From: Arthrobacter ipis
Lineage (GTDB): Bacteria > Actinomycetota > Actinomycetes > Actinomycetales > Micrococcaceae
Direction of reading: 5' to 3'
Assembly: GCF_014694315.1 (NCBI RefSeq)
Contig: NZ_JAAOXD010000003.1
Span: 243,909 to 307,908, forward strand
DNA: 64,000 bases
This document shows, piece after piece, positions 25,048-33,037 of the stretch. Both the position numbers and the translations under genes were made by a program. A model generated the notes under the pieces. That model did no database searches and had not been told where the DNA came from. It saw only the letters and a program-made list of their open reading frames with translations. The stretch's first letter is position 1. Every line of letters begins with the position of its first letter.

Positions 25048-25724
25048 AACAAAGAACATCAACCACGCTGGCTACGGATGTGGTCCTCCTTCGAGAACTG
25101 GAAAACCAGGTGACGGCTCATGGGGCCTCTACTTTGTCTATCAGGCAATTAGCGGAGCGGACTGGCGTAACTCATAAGACCGTCAACCGGTCCCTTGGCC
25201 GCCTCGCGGCAGCCGGAAGGATAATTAAGGGCCGGCAATCTTATGGCAATCGCCCGACCACATGGCACCTACCGGAACAACGGAATCTCGGTCCCCGATC
25301 AAAACGTTCGGAGCGGATGACCCCAAGAGATGGGGGAGGGATGCCGGACTTGTTTCGGCGACGGGACCTAAGTGGACCAGGAGCTTTTTACCGTGAGCTT
25401 CCGGACGAAGGCCTGTTTGCTACCGAAGATGCCCTTCGCATAACTTCCCTTACGGCCAACGTGCGTACCGTCGAGTCTTGGCTGCTGGTGCTTGCGTCGC
25501 AGCTTTGGCCTCTGGTGGAAGAAGTGATGAGCGCTGACGGACCTGTCGCATGGCGCAAGCTTCAACTCAGCGATGAACAGTTCGCGGCCAATGTAGAACA
25601 CCTGCAGTGGCACGCTGAGGCTGCGGGGCGAAGGCCACTTAAGACCAAGGCGCAGATGCAAAGGCAGCATCAGCGCGAACGCCTGGTCATGACTCATCGC
25701 TCGGCGGTGCCCCGTGGCAACTAA
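25044..25724 (+). CDS. Winged-helix DNA-binding protein
   Basis: 226 residues. The N-terminal third holds a winged helix (STLSIRQLAERTGVTHKTVN, then RSLGRLAAAGRIIKGRQSYG with a beta wing). The rest is helical and charged, with no catalytic motif. Likely a transcriptional or replication regulator of the element. GTG 25044 overlaps the excisionase stop by 4 nt and the HNH gene starts 11 nt before its end, so three genes form one coupled operon. Confidence 0.72.
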   Translation: MKQRTSTTLATDVVLLRELENQVTAHGASTLSIRQLAERTGVTHKTVNRSLGRLAAAGRIIKGRQSYGNRPTTWHLPEQRNLGPRSKRSERMTPRDGGGMPDLFRRRDLSGPGAFYRELPDEGLFATEDALRITSLTANVRTVESWLLVLASQLWPLVEEVMSADGPVAWRKLQLSDEQFAANVEHLQWHAEAAGRRPLKTKAQMQRQHQRERLVMTHRSAVPRGN

Positions 25725-26385
25725 AGAACAGGGAAAGCTTTGCCGTGTACGTGGTTGTCACACCAAGTGGCGGCTGGCCTCCATCCAGCTCTGCTACAAG
25801 CACCGAAACCATGACCTGGTGAATACGGGGCTACCAAGAAAGCCCTTGTGTTGCACGGTCGTGGAGTGTCCGAACGAGGTTCTGGCGCGCGGTCGTTGCG
25901 CCAGCCATCAATACGCTCTGTACGAGCAGTTGGCGGAAGAGACGCTGCTGGAGATCGAAATGATACTTACCGCTTGGATTGTGCCAGACCGGGACGGGTG
26001 TTGGATCTGGCATGGCAACAAAAAGGATGGCTATGCCCAAATCATGGTGAATGGAAGGTGGATAAGCGTCCATCGGTGGCTGTATATGCACCTTGTGGGA
26101 CCAATACCCAATGCTCATGAGATGCACCATGAGTGTCAGAAGCCTCTGTGCATGCGCCCGGGGCATCTCACACCACTTACTAAGGAGGCGCATCAAGCCA
26201 TAACTGCTTTCTCAAGGATGCTGTTTGGCATGGCTCCCTCCGGCGTCCTCGCTATTGATAACTTGAGCAGAACAGACAAAGAAAGGATGTTTGCTCGGGT
26301 CTACCGGTTGCCCTCAGATATGGACGTGGCTCCAGCCCTTGAGTATCAATCCGTATCGGAAGAGCTTCTAACCCGTACGCCATAA
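25714..26385 (+). CDS. HNH endonuclease with two zinc-binding modules
   Basis: 223 residues. Two N-terminal Cys/His modules, CRVRGCHTKW...LCYKH and CTVVECPNEV...RCASH (CX4C...CX2H), precede an HNH_3-like core: GCWIWHGNKKDGYAQIMVNG, VHRWLYMHLVGPIP, EMHHECQKPLCMRPGHLTPL. The HH of MHHEC, the N-side His and the Cys pair give the beta-beta-alpha-metal site. Similar proteins occur in actinophages and satellites, where they may nick DNA. Start GTG 25714, overlapping the previous gene. Its role here (packaging, homing or defence) is not known. Confidence 0.85.
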   Translation: MATKEQGKLCRVRGCHTKWRLASIQLCYKHRNHDLVNTGLPRKPLCCTVVECPNEVLARGRCASHQYALYEQLAEETLLEIEMILTAWIVPDRDGCWIWHGNKKDGYAQIMVNGRWISVHRWLYMHLVGPIPNAHEMHHECQKPLCMRPGHLTPLTKEAHQAITAFSRMLFGMAPSGVLAIDNLSRTDKERMFARVYRLPSDMDVAPALEYQSVSEELLTRTP

Positions 26386-26401
26386 AAGGTGCTAACAACC
26401 A

Positions 26402-26441
26402 CCGGGGGACGGGACGACCGCAAGGGAGTCCCTCCCCCCGG
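26402..26441 (+). terminator. Hairpin after the HNH operon
   Basis: Stem CCGGGGG-AC-GGGAC (26402-26415) with GTCCC-TC-CCCCCGG (26428-26441), a two-base internal mismatch and a 12-nt loop, 16 nt after the HNH stop. It likely terminates the three-gene operon and may also serve the convergent small gene. Confidence 0.7.
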
Positions 26442-26457
26442 GGCCGCCGACCTTGGT

Positions 26458-26655
26458 TTATTTGTTCGAGGGTTGGCGCTGGCCGTGAAGGACCATGCCA
26501 GCGATGCCGGCCGCTGCACCGATAAGCAAAAGGACCATTGAGATAGCCATCGAGGAATTATGCATCCCCGGGACGCAGCTTCCGGGGAACCAAGCGGACC
26601 CGCAACTCTCATCCTCATTAAGCATCAGAGGCGTGAGCCCGACAATGCAGCCCAC
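26458..26655 (-). CDS. Small membrane protein, start uncertain
   Basis: 65 residues from GTG 26655: two hydrophobic helices with an acidic loop containing two Cys (LNEDESCGSAWFPGSCVPG), ending GMVLHGQRQPSNK. The frame stays open upstream to a TAA near 26735 and encodes NPIATALVWIGALVFAVGCI, so the first membrane helix extends before the GTG. No ATG, GTG or TTG is found there. The gene may be 5' truncated or use an unusual start. Family not recognised. Confidence 0.5.
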   Translation of the reverse strand: MGCIVGLTPLMLNEDESCGSAWFPGSCVPGMHNSSMAISMVLLLIGAAAGIAGMVLHGQRQPSNK

Positions 26656-26781
26656 AGCAAAAACAAGGGCTCCGATCCAGACGAGGGCAGTAGCGATAGG
26701 GTTCTTGTTTACGGAGTTCCTGACTGGTGGTTACCAACTTTAAGGGTCATCATATCCCGCTGGAAACGCGGGAAGCGTCCA

Positions 26782-26835
26782 CATGATAATGTCAGCGGGA
26801 CACCGCGGCCCAGCTCACCGCGTAACGGGCCGCGG
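26782..26835. other. Putative recombination half-site and adjacent inverted repeat
   Basis: CATGATAATGTCAG (26782-26795) matches 13 of 14 bases of the dif-like site at 27424-27437. A perfect 9-bp inverted repeat CCGCGGCCC/GGGCCGCGG follows at 26803-26811 and 26827-26835. The rest of 26656-26951 has no gene. It may be a remnant or secondary recombination site for the second recombinase. Confidence 0.45.
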
Positions 26836-26951
26836 AGAGGGGCCGGCTGCTCGAGGTCAGGAAGGTCGTTGACCGGAGCTTCCCCACCCCGCCGCGACCG
26901 GGCAAGGGACCACGGACCGAGCCCTCTGCGAACCTGGATTCAGGTAATGAA

Positions 26952-27218
26952 CTACTGACGCGCTTTCAGCTCCGCCGTCCGTCGGGCGAGCGTGAACATC
27001 GTCTGAGATGACTTCCACTCAACCTCACCCGTCGCGTTGACAAGGGCGGCGAGCCTGGCCCACGCTCGGCTCCTTTCAACCGCTCGCCTCGCTTCGATAG
27101 AGCGAGCTTCGTCAGACGCCTGTTGTACTTCGTCCGCCAAGGCGATCATTGCTGATGCGATCTGCACCGGATCGGCGTCGAGTATGTAATCACGTGCCCA
27201 GTTATCGTGTTCGGTCAT
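26952..27218 (-). CDS. Small hypothetical protein, 88 aa
   Basis: 88 residues: MTEHDNWARDYILDADPVQI, then a charged helix (QASDEARSIEARRAVERSRA) and RLAALVNATGEVEWKSSQTM. The C-terminal half resembles small helical regulators but no family is assigned. The ATG at 27218 is preferred over upstream codons, which overlap non-coding sequence. It lies between the two GATAATGTCAG sites. Confidence 0.62.
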   Translation of the reverse strand: MTEHDNWARDYILDADPVQIASAMIALADEVQQASDEARSIEARRAVERSRAWARLAALVNATGEVEWKSSQTMFTLARRTAELKARQ

Positions 27219-27420
27219 ATCGAAGATGCTACCCGGAGATGTAGTCCCAAGTGCGAGGACACAACTTCCTGCATGCCAATATGGGCATGCGGACGTCATT
27301 TCCTAGCAGTCTCGATTTTCGGCGCATGGGGCAGTCCCCTTGGTTATCCTCGTGCCTTTGTGGGGCCGTTGTCCTGGTTCCTCTTCCTGGGCATTGCCAA
27401 GAGGAACTCGCAGGTGTCGA

Positions 27421-27448
27421 CCGCACGATAATGTCAGTTATCATGTGG
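27421..27448 (+). other. dif-like recombinase site upstream of XerD-like gene
   Basis: An 11-6-11 arrangement: CCGCACGATAA, spacer TGTCAG, TTATCATGTGG. The inner arms GATAA/TTATC are perfect inverted repeats and the overall layout is that of a Xer/dif site. It ends 2 nt before the recombinase ATG. Function is inferred. Confidence 0.5.
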
Positions 27449-27450
27449 CC

Positions 27451-28380
27451 ATGGACCTTGAAGCGATCAGTCTCCCAGTAGGAAATGAACAACGGCATGG
27501 CCACGTCATCGCGGCATGGAAGCTGGCGCAAAACTCACCCCACACACTCCGTGCCTACAGCAGGAGCATGACGGACTTCTGTTCCTGGCTGGACGCCAGG
27601 GGGATGGACCTGCTGACGGTGAAGCGTCCGATCATCGATGGCTACCGGCATACGCTGGCTGCCCTGTCACCGGCCACCGTCGCGGCTAAGCTGGCCGCGC
27701 TCTCCAGCTTCTACCGTTACGCGGTATCCGCTGACGTGCTGACAGGTGGAAACCCTGTCGAGCTGGTGAAGCGTCCGAAAGTGAACGCCGACCATTCCAG
27801 CACTGAGGGCATGACGAAAGCCCAGGCACGCGCCCTGCTGGCCGTGGCACGGGCTGACGGCCCGCGCTCACACGCTCTCGTGTCCCTCCTGCTACTCACC
27901 GGGATCCGTATCAGTGAAGCGCTGAACGCCAACGCAACGGACTATGGCCACGACGCCGGCCACAGGACACTGAGCATCCGGCGCAAAGGCGGCGAAGAAG
28001 GAAAGGTCGCCGTGCCGGCCCCCGCGGTGGAAGCACTGAATGCCTACCTCGAAACGACCGGCAGGGAACTTGTGCCAGGCACGGCAGGTGCCAGCCTGCC
28101 GCTGTTCACCACAGCCACAGGCAAGCGCTGGGCAGCCTCTGAGGCATTCCGTACCGTGCAACGCCTGGCTCGGATTGCTGGTGTCCAGGGGCGGATCAGT
28201 CCACACTCCCTGCGTCATACGTTCGCCACGCTGGCACTGGATGCAGGGGCCGCATTGCATGATTTGCAGGACAGTATGGGGCATGCTGACCCACGGACTA
28301 CACGGCGATACGACAGGGCGCGCCAAAATCTTTCCAAATCAGCCGGTTATGATGTGGCTAAAGCTTTGGCTACCCCGTGA
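27451..28380 (+). CDS. XerD-like tyrosine recombinase
   Basis: 309 residues, unrelated in detail to the main integrase. The N-terminal SAM-like core-binding domain is AQNSPHTLRAYSRSMTDFCS; the catalytic domain has Arg in TGIRISEAL, Lys in SIRRKGGEEGKV, HxxR in HSLRHTFATL, His in MGHADPRTT and Tyr in RRYDRARQN. Length and motifs match XerC/XerD-type recombinases found in mobile elements. I chose the ATG at 27451. The 3' end overlaps the convergent restriction-modification gene by 11 bp. It may excise or invert part of the element, or act on the dif-like site before it. Confidence 0.93.
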   Translation: MDLEAISLPVGNEQRHGHVIAAWKLAQNSPHTLRAYSRSMTDFCSWLDARGMDLLTVKRPIIDGYRHTLAALSPATVAAKLAALSSFYRYAVSADVLTGGNPVELVKRPKVNADHSSTEGMTKAQARALLAVARADGPRSHALVSLLLLTGIRISEALNANATDYGHDAGHRTLSIRRKGGEEGKVAVPAPAVEALNAYLETTGRELVPGTAGASLPLFTTATGKRWAASEAFRTVQRLARIAGVQGRISPHSLRHTFATLALDAGAALHDLQDSMGHADPRTTRRYDRARQNLSKSAGYDVAKALATP

Positions 28381-31300
28381 ATGAGCCTTCAGTCACCTCG
28401 GGTGTGCCTGCTTCATCTGCCGCCACCGCTTCCTCAAGGGTGTACAGCTCGACGGCTTCGCGCACAGCCCGCAACCGGTAAGCGATGGTCTGAAAGTGCC
28501 GTATGTCGTCATCGGTCAGTTCACGGCCGATCCTGTCTTTCAGCCATTTATGCATGACCTGATAACCCCCGACATGAGTCTCCCAAGTCTCATCGTCGAT
28601 GCCCCCAAAGTACTGAGTGTCGTTGATCCATATCTTCGAATCTTGTCTCTTGATGGCTCCAACTACGTTTGAACCTGCAACTGGGTAGGTCGTACCCAGG
28701 TTGTGGGGGAGCGGCTCGAGTCCTAGATGCAGTCTGCGTATCTTTCTGCCCGTGGCAGCCGTGCGGACGAAGAACTCCTTGTTTTCAGGTGGCGTGATCT
28801 TCGGAAAGGCAACGTCCAAGTAGTTCTTATTCGCTTGGCGGTACTCTGTCGAGTGCAAGATGCCGTAGACGTAATCAAACACCTGTAGCGGGGTGATGGA
28901 ATCACCAATCGCATCTTCGGCGTCATCAGAAATTACGTCCGAAAACTGGTATCGCCCGATTTTTCTTAAGAGCTGTTTCAGAGCGCTTGAATCGATGTTA
29001 GCGCCCAAGAAACGGCCGTCACTGGCGTACCGGTAGAGCGGCATGACGACGCCCCCACCCCGGTAGAAAAGATTGAGGTCGGACACTACGTCCTCAACAA
29101 AGACAATATTCCATTCACCGTCACCTACTGCCTTGCCCTCCCGCCCCACGACAAGGCTTACGTTCGCGTAGTCCATGTTTGACATAACGCTGGTCCGAGG
29201 CCAGTCGGCGTAAAGAGGTCCGATCCCGGCGTATCGCTTATCAAAGGGGCGGTAGCCATATGGCCGCACATCCTCTTCTAGCTCCGACTTTCGGATGAGG
29301 ACGCGCTTCTCGGCAAGTCTCCAACCCCGCGTATCCCCCGGCAGGAACTTTGCTGACTTCGCTTTCGGAAAATACTTGTCTCGCACTTCTTGGTCCGTAT
29401 GGCGAATGTCCGACAAGTCCTTCAGCCGAGAGATCAGCTCCTCTTTGGTGAAGTCGACCACGAGACTATCCCTAGACGTCTGAACACCACTTGACCCGAG
29501 AGTAAAGAGCTGATCGACTTGGACACCATCCTCGTAAGCTGCGTTTTCGAAGGTACGGCGGTTGAAGAGGTACAACGGCTTGTGGGGTTCGATTTCGTCC
29601 ACTTGAACGCCGCTATCCAAGAAGTCGAACTTTTCCTGCCTGGTACCCCATAAGTCGGTGTGGTAGACCCTTGCCAGCTTTGTCCCCTGATCACCATTCT
29701 TGCAGGCGATGATTATGCTGACGCCTTGCCTGATGTCAAAGACGTTCTCATCCGGCAACCCGTTCGGCTGGACTTCCTTTTTGGTCATGTTGCCGTGGAG
29801 ATCGTAGATGTAGATGTGGTCAAAGGACTTCATCAAGTGCCATCGCATGCCTCGGTAGGAGGCATTGTCGATGTAGCCGTGGTTTGTGATCATCGCCATC
29901 ACACCATCGCCGTTCCTGTTGATCACCGATTCCGCGAACGCCATGAACTTGACGTAGTCGTCGTCGAGGCGGTGTTTCTTCTCCTTCAACTTGCTCTTGC
30001 TGCCAGGTTCCCGCTTGTAGGCCGCTATGAGTCCGTCTGCATAGGCGGTCTTGTTGTAGCTGACACCGGAATAGGGTGGATTTCCTATAACAACCATTAC
30101 CGGATGGTCGTTCTTCAGCTCAGCGGCTCTCCTCGCTTCTTCCGTGATGGCTGCTGAGAGTCCGAGAGTGCTGAAAAGGTCAGGGGCAGCAGAACTGCCT
30201 TCCTCCAAGGTGTTTGTCAGGTAGATGCCAAGTCGATCGGTCACGCCGGTGACTCCGGTTTCAGCCAAAGTCATCCCCAGCTTGAGATGTCCGACCGTGT
30301 ACGACGCCATCATCAATTCGAAGCCGTGCAACCGTGGCAGCAGTTTCGACTTTGCGTAGGTAGACCAAGCACCTTCTTGGCCTTCAAATCGCTCGCGAAC
30401 GAAACGAACGATCTGATCCAGGAAGGTGGCAGTTCCCGTAGCTGGATCAAGTATCTGAACACGCGGTAGCGAGACTGTCTTGGTCTTGCCCTGAAGCGCT
30501 ACCGCTGCTTTGGTCTGAGTGGTGTCAGCAAGCCCGTCCGTTATTCCGAAGTGTTGGATCAGAACATCGTTCACTCGTCGAACAATGAACTTTACGACTG
30601 GCCTAGGTGTGTAGTAGACGCCCAGCGCTCTTCGCTTATCGGGGTCATAACTGGCGAGGAAGTCTTCGTAGAAGTGGATGATGGGATCTTTGGGGTCCTT
30701 CCCGTTTTCCCGACGTACACCCAAGTGTCGGTTCACCACGTAGCGGACGTCACTTGCCCGAAAGACGTCACACAAGTCGTCGATGATGTACCTGAGCCGA
30801 ACGTCAAAACCGGTACCAGCAATATGATCAAAGAAGGACCGCAGGAAAGGGTTAGTCGCCGGAATCAGTTCGCGGGCCTCGGCGCGTGAAAAGTTCTCAG
30901 GTGACTCGTCCCCGTACCTGGCAATGAAAAGTCCATAGACAAGCGTCTGGGCATACATGTCGGCGAAGTCCTTGATGCTCAGGTCGTGGACGAGAAGATT
31001 CTTGACGACCTTGTGCATCCGCTGCAACTCACCCGTAGGATCGTCGTTTTCGGAGAGGAAGTAGCTGACGCTTTCCCTGATACGCAAAGCGTTGCTGCCC
31101 ATGATTGCGGAAAGCCGACTTCCACTTCTAATGGCAGCGGGAGGAAGCTGCACAAAGGCTTTGAGCTCGCGCAGGAGTTCGTCGCGAGCACCTGCATTCT
31201 CCACCAGCTGACTGCCGCTGAGCGTGCCTAGGCTAACAGTCTTATAAGCTTCACCGGCGCGGTAAAAGATGAAGTCGATGTAGTTCGTCAGTATGAGGCT

Positions 31301-31597
31301 CTTGTAGCCTGCGTACCTTCGCATCTGTTCAGAATCTGAAACGGAAGAAAGGGAAACGGTCACATCCTTGGCTTCGGCGTAACCACGCACGATGCCTGCG
31401 TTACTAGCTGAGAGGAAGATGAAGTCCGGGTTTCCGTTCTCACTCCGCTTGGGATCGTTAACCGCTCGTATGTTCTCCAAGGACTCCATCAAGTCCTTGA
31501 AAGCTGGCCTATAGGCATGTTCCCTCGCATGCCCGGTCGCCAGTTGTTGCAGTATCTCCCCTACATAGAGGTCTATGGCCCGCTCGCTACCAGACAT
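28370..31597 (-). CDS. Single-chain restriction-modification enzyme, ISP-related, helicase-less
   Basis: 1075 residues. N-terminal PD-(D/E)xK-like nuclease (about 1-130): Glu in FKDLMES, GNPDFIF and GYAEAKDV with later EQMRRYAGY. Helical connector to about 320. Adenine-N6 methyltransferase: ALGVYYTPRPVV (about 327), motif I LDPATGTATFLDQI (about 386), motif IV VVIGNPPYSG (about 504). The C terminus (about 650-1060) resembles the Type ISP specificity domain. LlaBIII-type enzymes are about 1600 aa and carry a helicase between nuclease and methylase; that part is absent here, so this is closer to Type IIG/IIL architecture. It should modify and cut foreign DNA. Start ATG 31597. The gene alone occupies a third of the element. 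Confidence 0.88.
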   Translation of the reverse strand: MSGSERAIDLYVGEILQQLATGHAREHAYRPAFKDLMESLENIRAVNDPKRSENGNPDFIFLSASNAGIVRGYAEAKDVTVSLSSVSDSEQMRRYAGYKSLILTNYIDFIFYRAGEAYKTVSLGTLSGSQLVENAGARDELLRELKAFVQLPPAAIRSGSRLSAIMGSNALRIRESVSYFLSENDDPTGELQRMHKVVKNLLVHDLSIKDFADMYAQTLVYGLFIARYGDESPENFSRAEARELIPATNPFLRSFFDHIAGTGFDVRLRYIIDDLCDVFRASDVRYVVNRHLGVRRENGKDPKDPIIHFYEDFLASYDPDKRRALGVYYTPRPVVKFIVRRVNDVLIQHFGITDGLADTTQTKAAVALQGKTKTVSLPRVQILDPATGTATFLDQIVRFVRERFEGQEGAWSTYAKSKLLPRLHGFELMMASYTVGHLKLGMTLAETGVTGVTDRLGIYLTNTLEEGSSAAPDLFSTLGLSAAITEEARRAAELKNDHPVMVVIGNPPYSGVSYNKTAYADGLIAAYKREPGSKSKLKEKKHRLDDDYVKFMAFAESVINRNGDGVMAMITNHGYIDNASYRGMRWHLMKSFDHIYIYDLHGNMTKKEVQPNGLPDENVFDIRQGVSIIIACKNGDQGTKLARVYHTDLWGTRQEKFDFLDSGVQVDEIEPHKPLYLFNRRTFENAAYEDGVQVDQLFTLGSSGVQTSRDSLVVDFTKEELISRLKDLSDIRHTDQEVRDKYFPKAKSAKFLPGDTRGWRLAEKRVLIRKSELEEDVRPYGYRPFDKRYAGIGPLYADWPRTSVMSNMDYANVSLVVGREGKAVGDGEWNIVFVEDVVSDLNLFYRGGGVVMPLYRYASDGRFLGANIDSSALKQLLRKIGRYQFSDVISDDAEDAIGDSITPLQVFDYVYGILHSTEYRQANKNYLDVAFPKITPPENKEFFVRTAATGRKIRRLHLGLEPLPHNLGTTYPVAGSNVVGAIKRQDSKIWINDTQYFGGIDDETWETHVGGYQVMHKWLKDRIGRELTDDDIRHFQTIAYRLRAVREAVELYTLEEAVAADEAGTPEVTEGSFTG

Positions 31598-31873
31598 GTT
31601 GTGACTGTTCCCCGTTCAACTCTTTGTTCTTCACTGCGCCTTGCTTATCGGAACTGTATCCGATGCCGGGAAGGACCTTGGGAGAGCAGGCCTCGCCAGA
31701 CACTCATGTGAAGCGTCCTAGTCTCAGCGTCGGCCGAGCATGGCGACGGCGAGCAAAAGCGATACAAGGCAGGGTCTACAACTCGGCAGGGCAGAACGAT
31801 CATCTTGTTACCCTTGGCCGCAGCTATATGCCGGTGACGAAAAAGTGACGAACACGCCGGGAAGAGACAGGAA

Positions 31874-31902
31874 AAGCGGGGAATGCATAAGATTCCCCGC
31901 TT
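31874..31902. terminator. Hairpin near the right end of the element
   Basis: Perfect 11-bp stem AAGCGGGGAAT (31874-31884) with ATTCCCCGCTT (31892-31902), 7-nt loop. It lies between the restriction-modification start and tRNA-Thr. 31598-31873 shows no gene; it presumably holds the promoter of the restriction-modification gene. Confidence 0.65.
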
Positions 31903-31917
31903 GTCCACAAGCCAGCG

Positions 31918-31953
31918 AAAAACCCCCCAGAAACCTTGATTTCTAGGGGGTTT
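31918..31953 (-). terminator. tRNA-Thr terminator supplied by the element
   Basis: AACCCCC-C-AGAAA (from 31921) pairs with TTTCT-A-GGGGGTT (to 31953); the A run at 31918-31922 is a T run on the minus strand. It sits 6 nt beyond the tRNA 3' end inside the element, replacing the original terminator at 22729-22771. Confidence 0.8.
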
Positions 31954-31954
31954 G

Positions 31955-32001
31955 TCCCGAGCTTCCTATCAGAATCGAACTGATGACCTTTTCATTACGA
32001 G
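31955..32001. repeat. Right attachment site: 47-bp direct repeat within tRNA-Thr
   Basis: Identical to 22774-22820. It covers the 3' half of the intact tRNA-Thr plus 5 nt beyond. The sequences diverge immediately after it (AAGTAG on the left, TGAAAC on the right), which marks the core. Confidence 0.95.
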
Positions 32002-32032
32002 TGAAACGCTCTACCGACTGAGCTAAGGAAGC
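31960..32032 (-). tRNA. tRNA-Thr (anticodon CGU)
   Basis: 73 nt on the minus strand. Acceptor GCTTCCT pairs with AGGAAGC, discriminator U. D arm TAGCTCAGTCGGTAGAGC, anticodon loop ACTCGTAAT gives CGU, T arm with GGTTCGA-like loop (CAGTTCGATTCTG). CCA not encoded. It is the integration target, with its 3' half restored by the element. Confidence 0.95.
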
Positions 32033-32257
32033 ACCGCACCAAACAGCCGGGAAACCGGCCGGTTCATGCAAGAGTCAACTGTAATAGAGTCCCTGTGCCC
32101 GGGTCAAAATGAGCGCCCCGCAGGCTGCGTTTGACGTTGGCAGGACGTTCATTCCGCCGTTGTATCCGGTTCAGGCCACCCTCAGCAGCGGCGGGAATGC
32201 TGGACCCCGACAATGTGGCGCAGCATGCCCGCGCACCAGCGGCAAAGGAGCTCAACC

Positions 32258-33028
32258 ATGACACTTAACAGCACAATTTCAACCGGCAGCACAGTACGCA
32301 GTTCCCTCTCGGCGGCCGCGGACGCGGCGGAGCAGGGCCAGCCCGTCCGGCTGGCGGTGCTGGCCATGGTGGGGACAACCGTGTACGACGGCGGGCTCAT
32401 GGACCGCGCGATGTCCAGCACGCTGGTGGAGCAGGGAGTCCCGGCCGACTCTGCCCGTTTTGAGGGCATGCTGCGCTATGCGCGGGAGCGTTCCGGCATC
32501 TCCCGGATGACGGTTTTCGCTGAACTGTTTGACGACCCCCAGGCGGCCACAAGCGCCAACAGGAGGTTTGAGCTGAACTGCGACGAACTCATCGCCGACG
32601 GCGGAGTCCGGGCCGTCCCGGGGGCCGAGGACACCATCGGGTGGCTCCGGGACGCCGGCATCAAGGTCTGCCTGGCTACCGGCTTCGGGCGCCACACACA
32701 AAACATGGTGCTCGAATCGCTGGGCTGGATGGGCCTGGCGGACCTCAGCCTGTGCCCCGCCGACGCCGGCCGGGGCAGGCCGTTCCCGGACATGGTGCTG
32801 ACAGCGCTCCTGGCCCTCGACATTGACGACGTCCGGAAGGTGGCCGTGGTGGGGGACTCCGCCGCGGACATCCATTCCGGCCTGCGTGCGGGGGCTTCCG
32901 TGGCTGCCGGGGTGCTGACCGGCTCGCACTCCGAGGCGGCACTTCGCGGCGCGGGTGCCACCGACATCCTGCCCTCCATTAGGGACTTCCCGGCGCTTCT
33001 GGAGCGGCGCGCTTCCCAGGCAACCTAA
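32258..33028 (+). CDS. HAD-like protein (phosphonatase type) lacking catalytic Asp
   Basis: 256 residues with the HAD fold of the phosphonatase-like group: cap helices, motif II CLATGFGRHTQ, motif III region GRGRPFPDMVL and motif IV VAVVGDSAADIHSGL. Motif I reads RLAVLAMVGTTVYDGG where family members have D-M-A-GTT, so the nucleophile Asp is Ala; a single base (GCC for GAC) accounts for it. Without it, phosphatase or phosphonatase activity is not expected, so the protein may be a pseudo-enzyme. AAAGGAG precedes the ATG at 32258. 32033-32257 upstream has no gene. Confidence 0.85.
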   Translation: MTLNSTISTGSTVRSSLSAAADAAEQGQPVRLAVLAMVGTTVYDGGLMDRAMSSTLVEQGVPADSARFEGMLRYARERSGISRMTVFAELFDDPQAATSANRRFELNCDELIADGGVRAVPGAEDTIGWLRDAGIKVCLATGFGRHTQNMVLESLGWMGLADLSLCPADAGRGRPFPDMVLTALLALDIDDVRKVAVVGDSAADIHSGLRAGASVAAGVLTGSHSEAALRGAGATDILPSIRDFPALLERRASQAT

Positions 33029-33037
33029 GGTTCGGAG

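Larger units (their letters stand above)
22774..32001. mobile_element. 9.2-kb integrative element in tRNA-Thr(CGU)
   Basis: Boundaries are the 47-bp direct repeats at 22774-22820 and 31955-32001; the unit length is 9181 bp. The integrase is the first gene inside the left end and the intact target tRNA is regenerated at the right end. Base composition and codon use between the repeats are less GC-rich than outside. Cargo: integrase and coupled gene, excisionase-like gene, winged-helix protein, HNH endonuclease, small membrane protein, a second recombinase and a single-chain restriction-modification protein. No capsid, terminase, relaxase or conjugation gene is seen, so it looks like a satellite or mobilisable defence island rather than a full prophage or ICE. 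Confidence 0.9.

Noticed and set aside
27207..27431. Short plus-strand frame before the second recombinase
   Set aside because: Overlaps the small gene on the other strand and the dif-like site; no start context.
28370..31597. BREX or DISARM system
   Set aside because: Only the methylase-nuclease protein is present; no PglZ, BrxC, DrmA/B or helicase partners are encoded nearby.
31645..31908. 87-residue frame near the element's right end
   Set aside because: Crosses the 31874-31902 hairpin, has many Cys and Arg in random order and lacks a ribosome site.
22774..32001. Complete prophage or conjugative element
   Set aside because: No terminase, capsid, tail, lysis, relaxase or type IV secretion gene can be found within the repeats.
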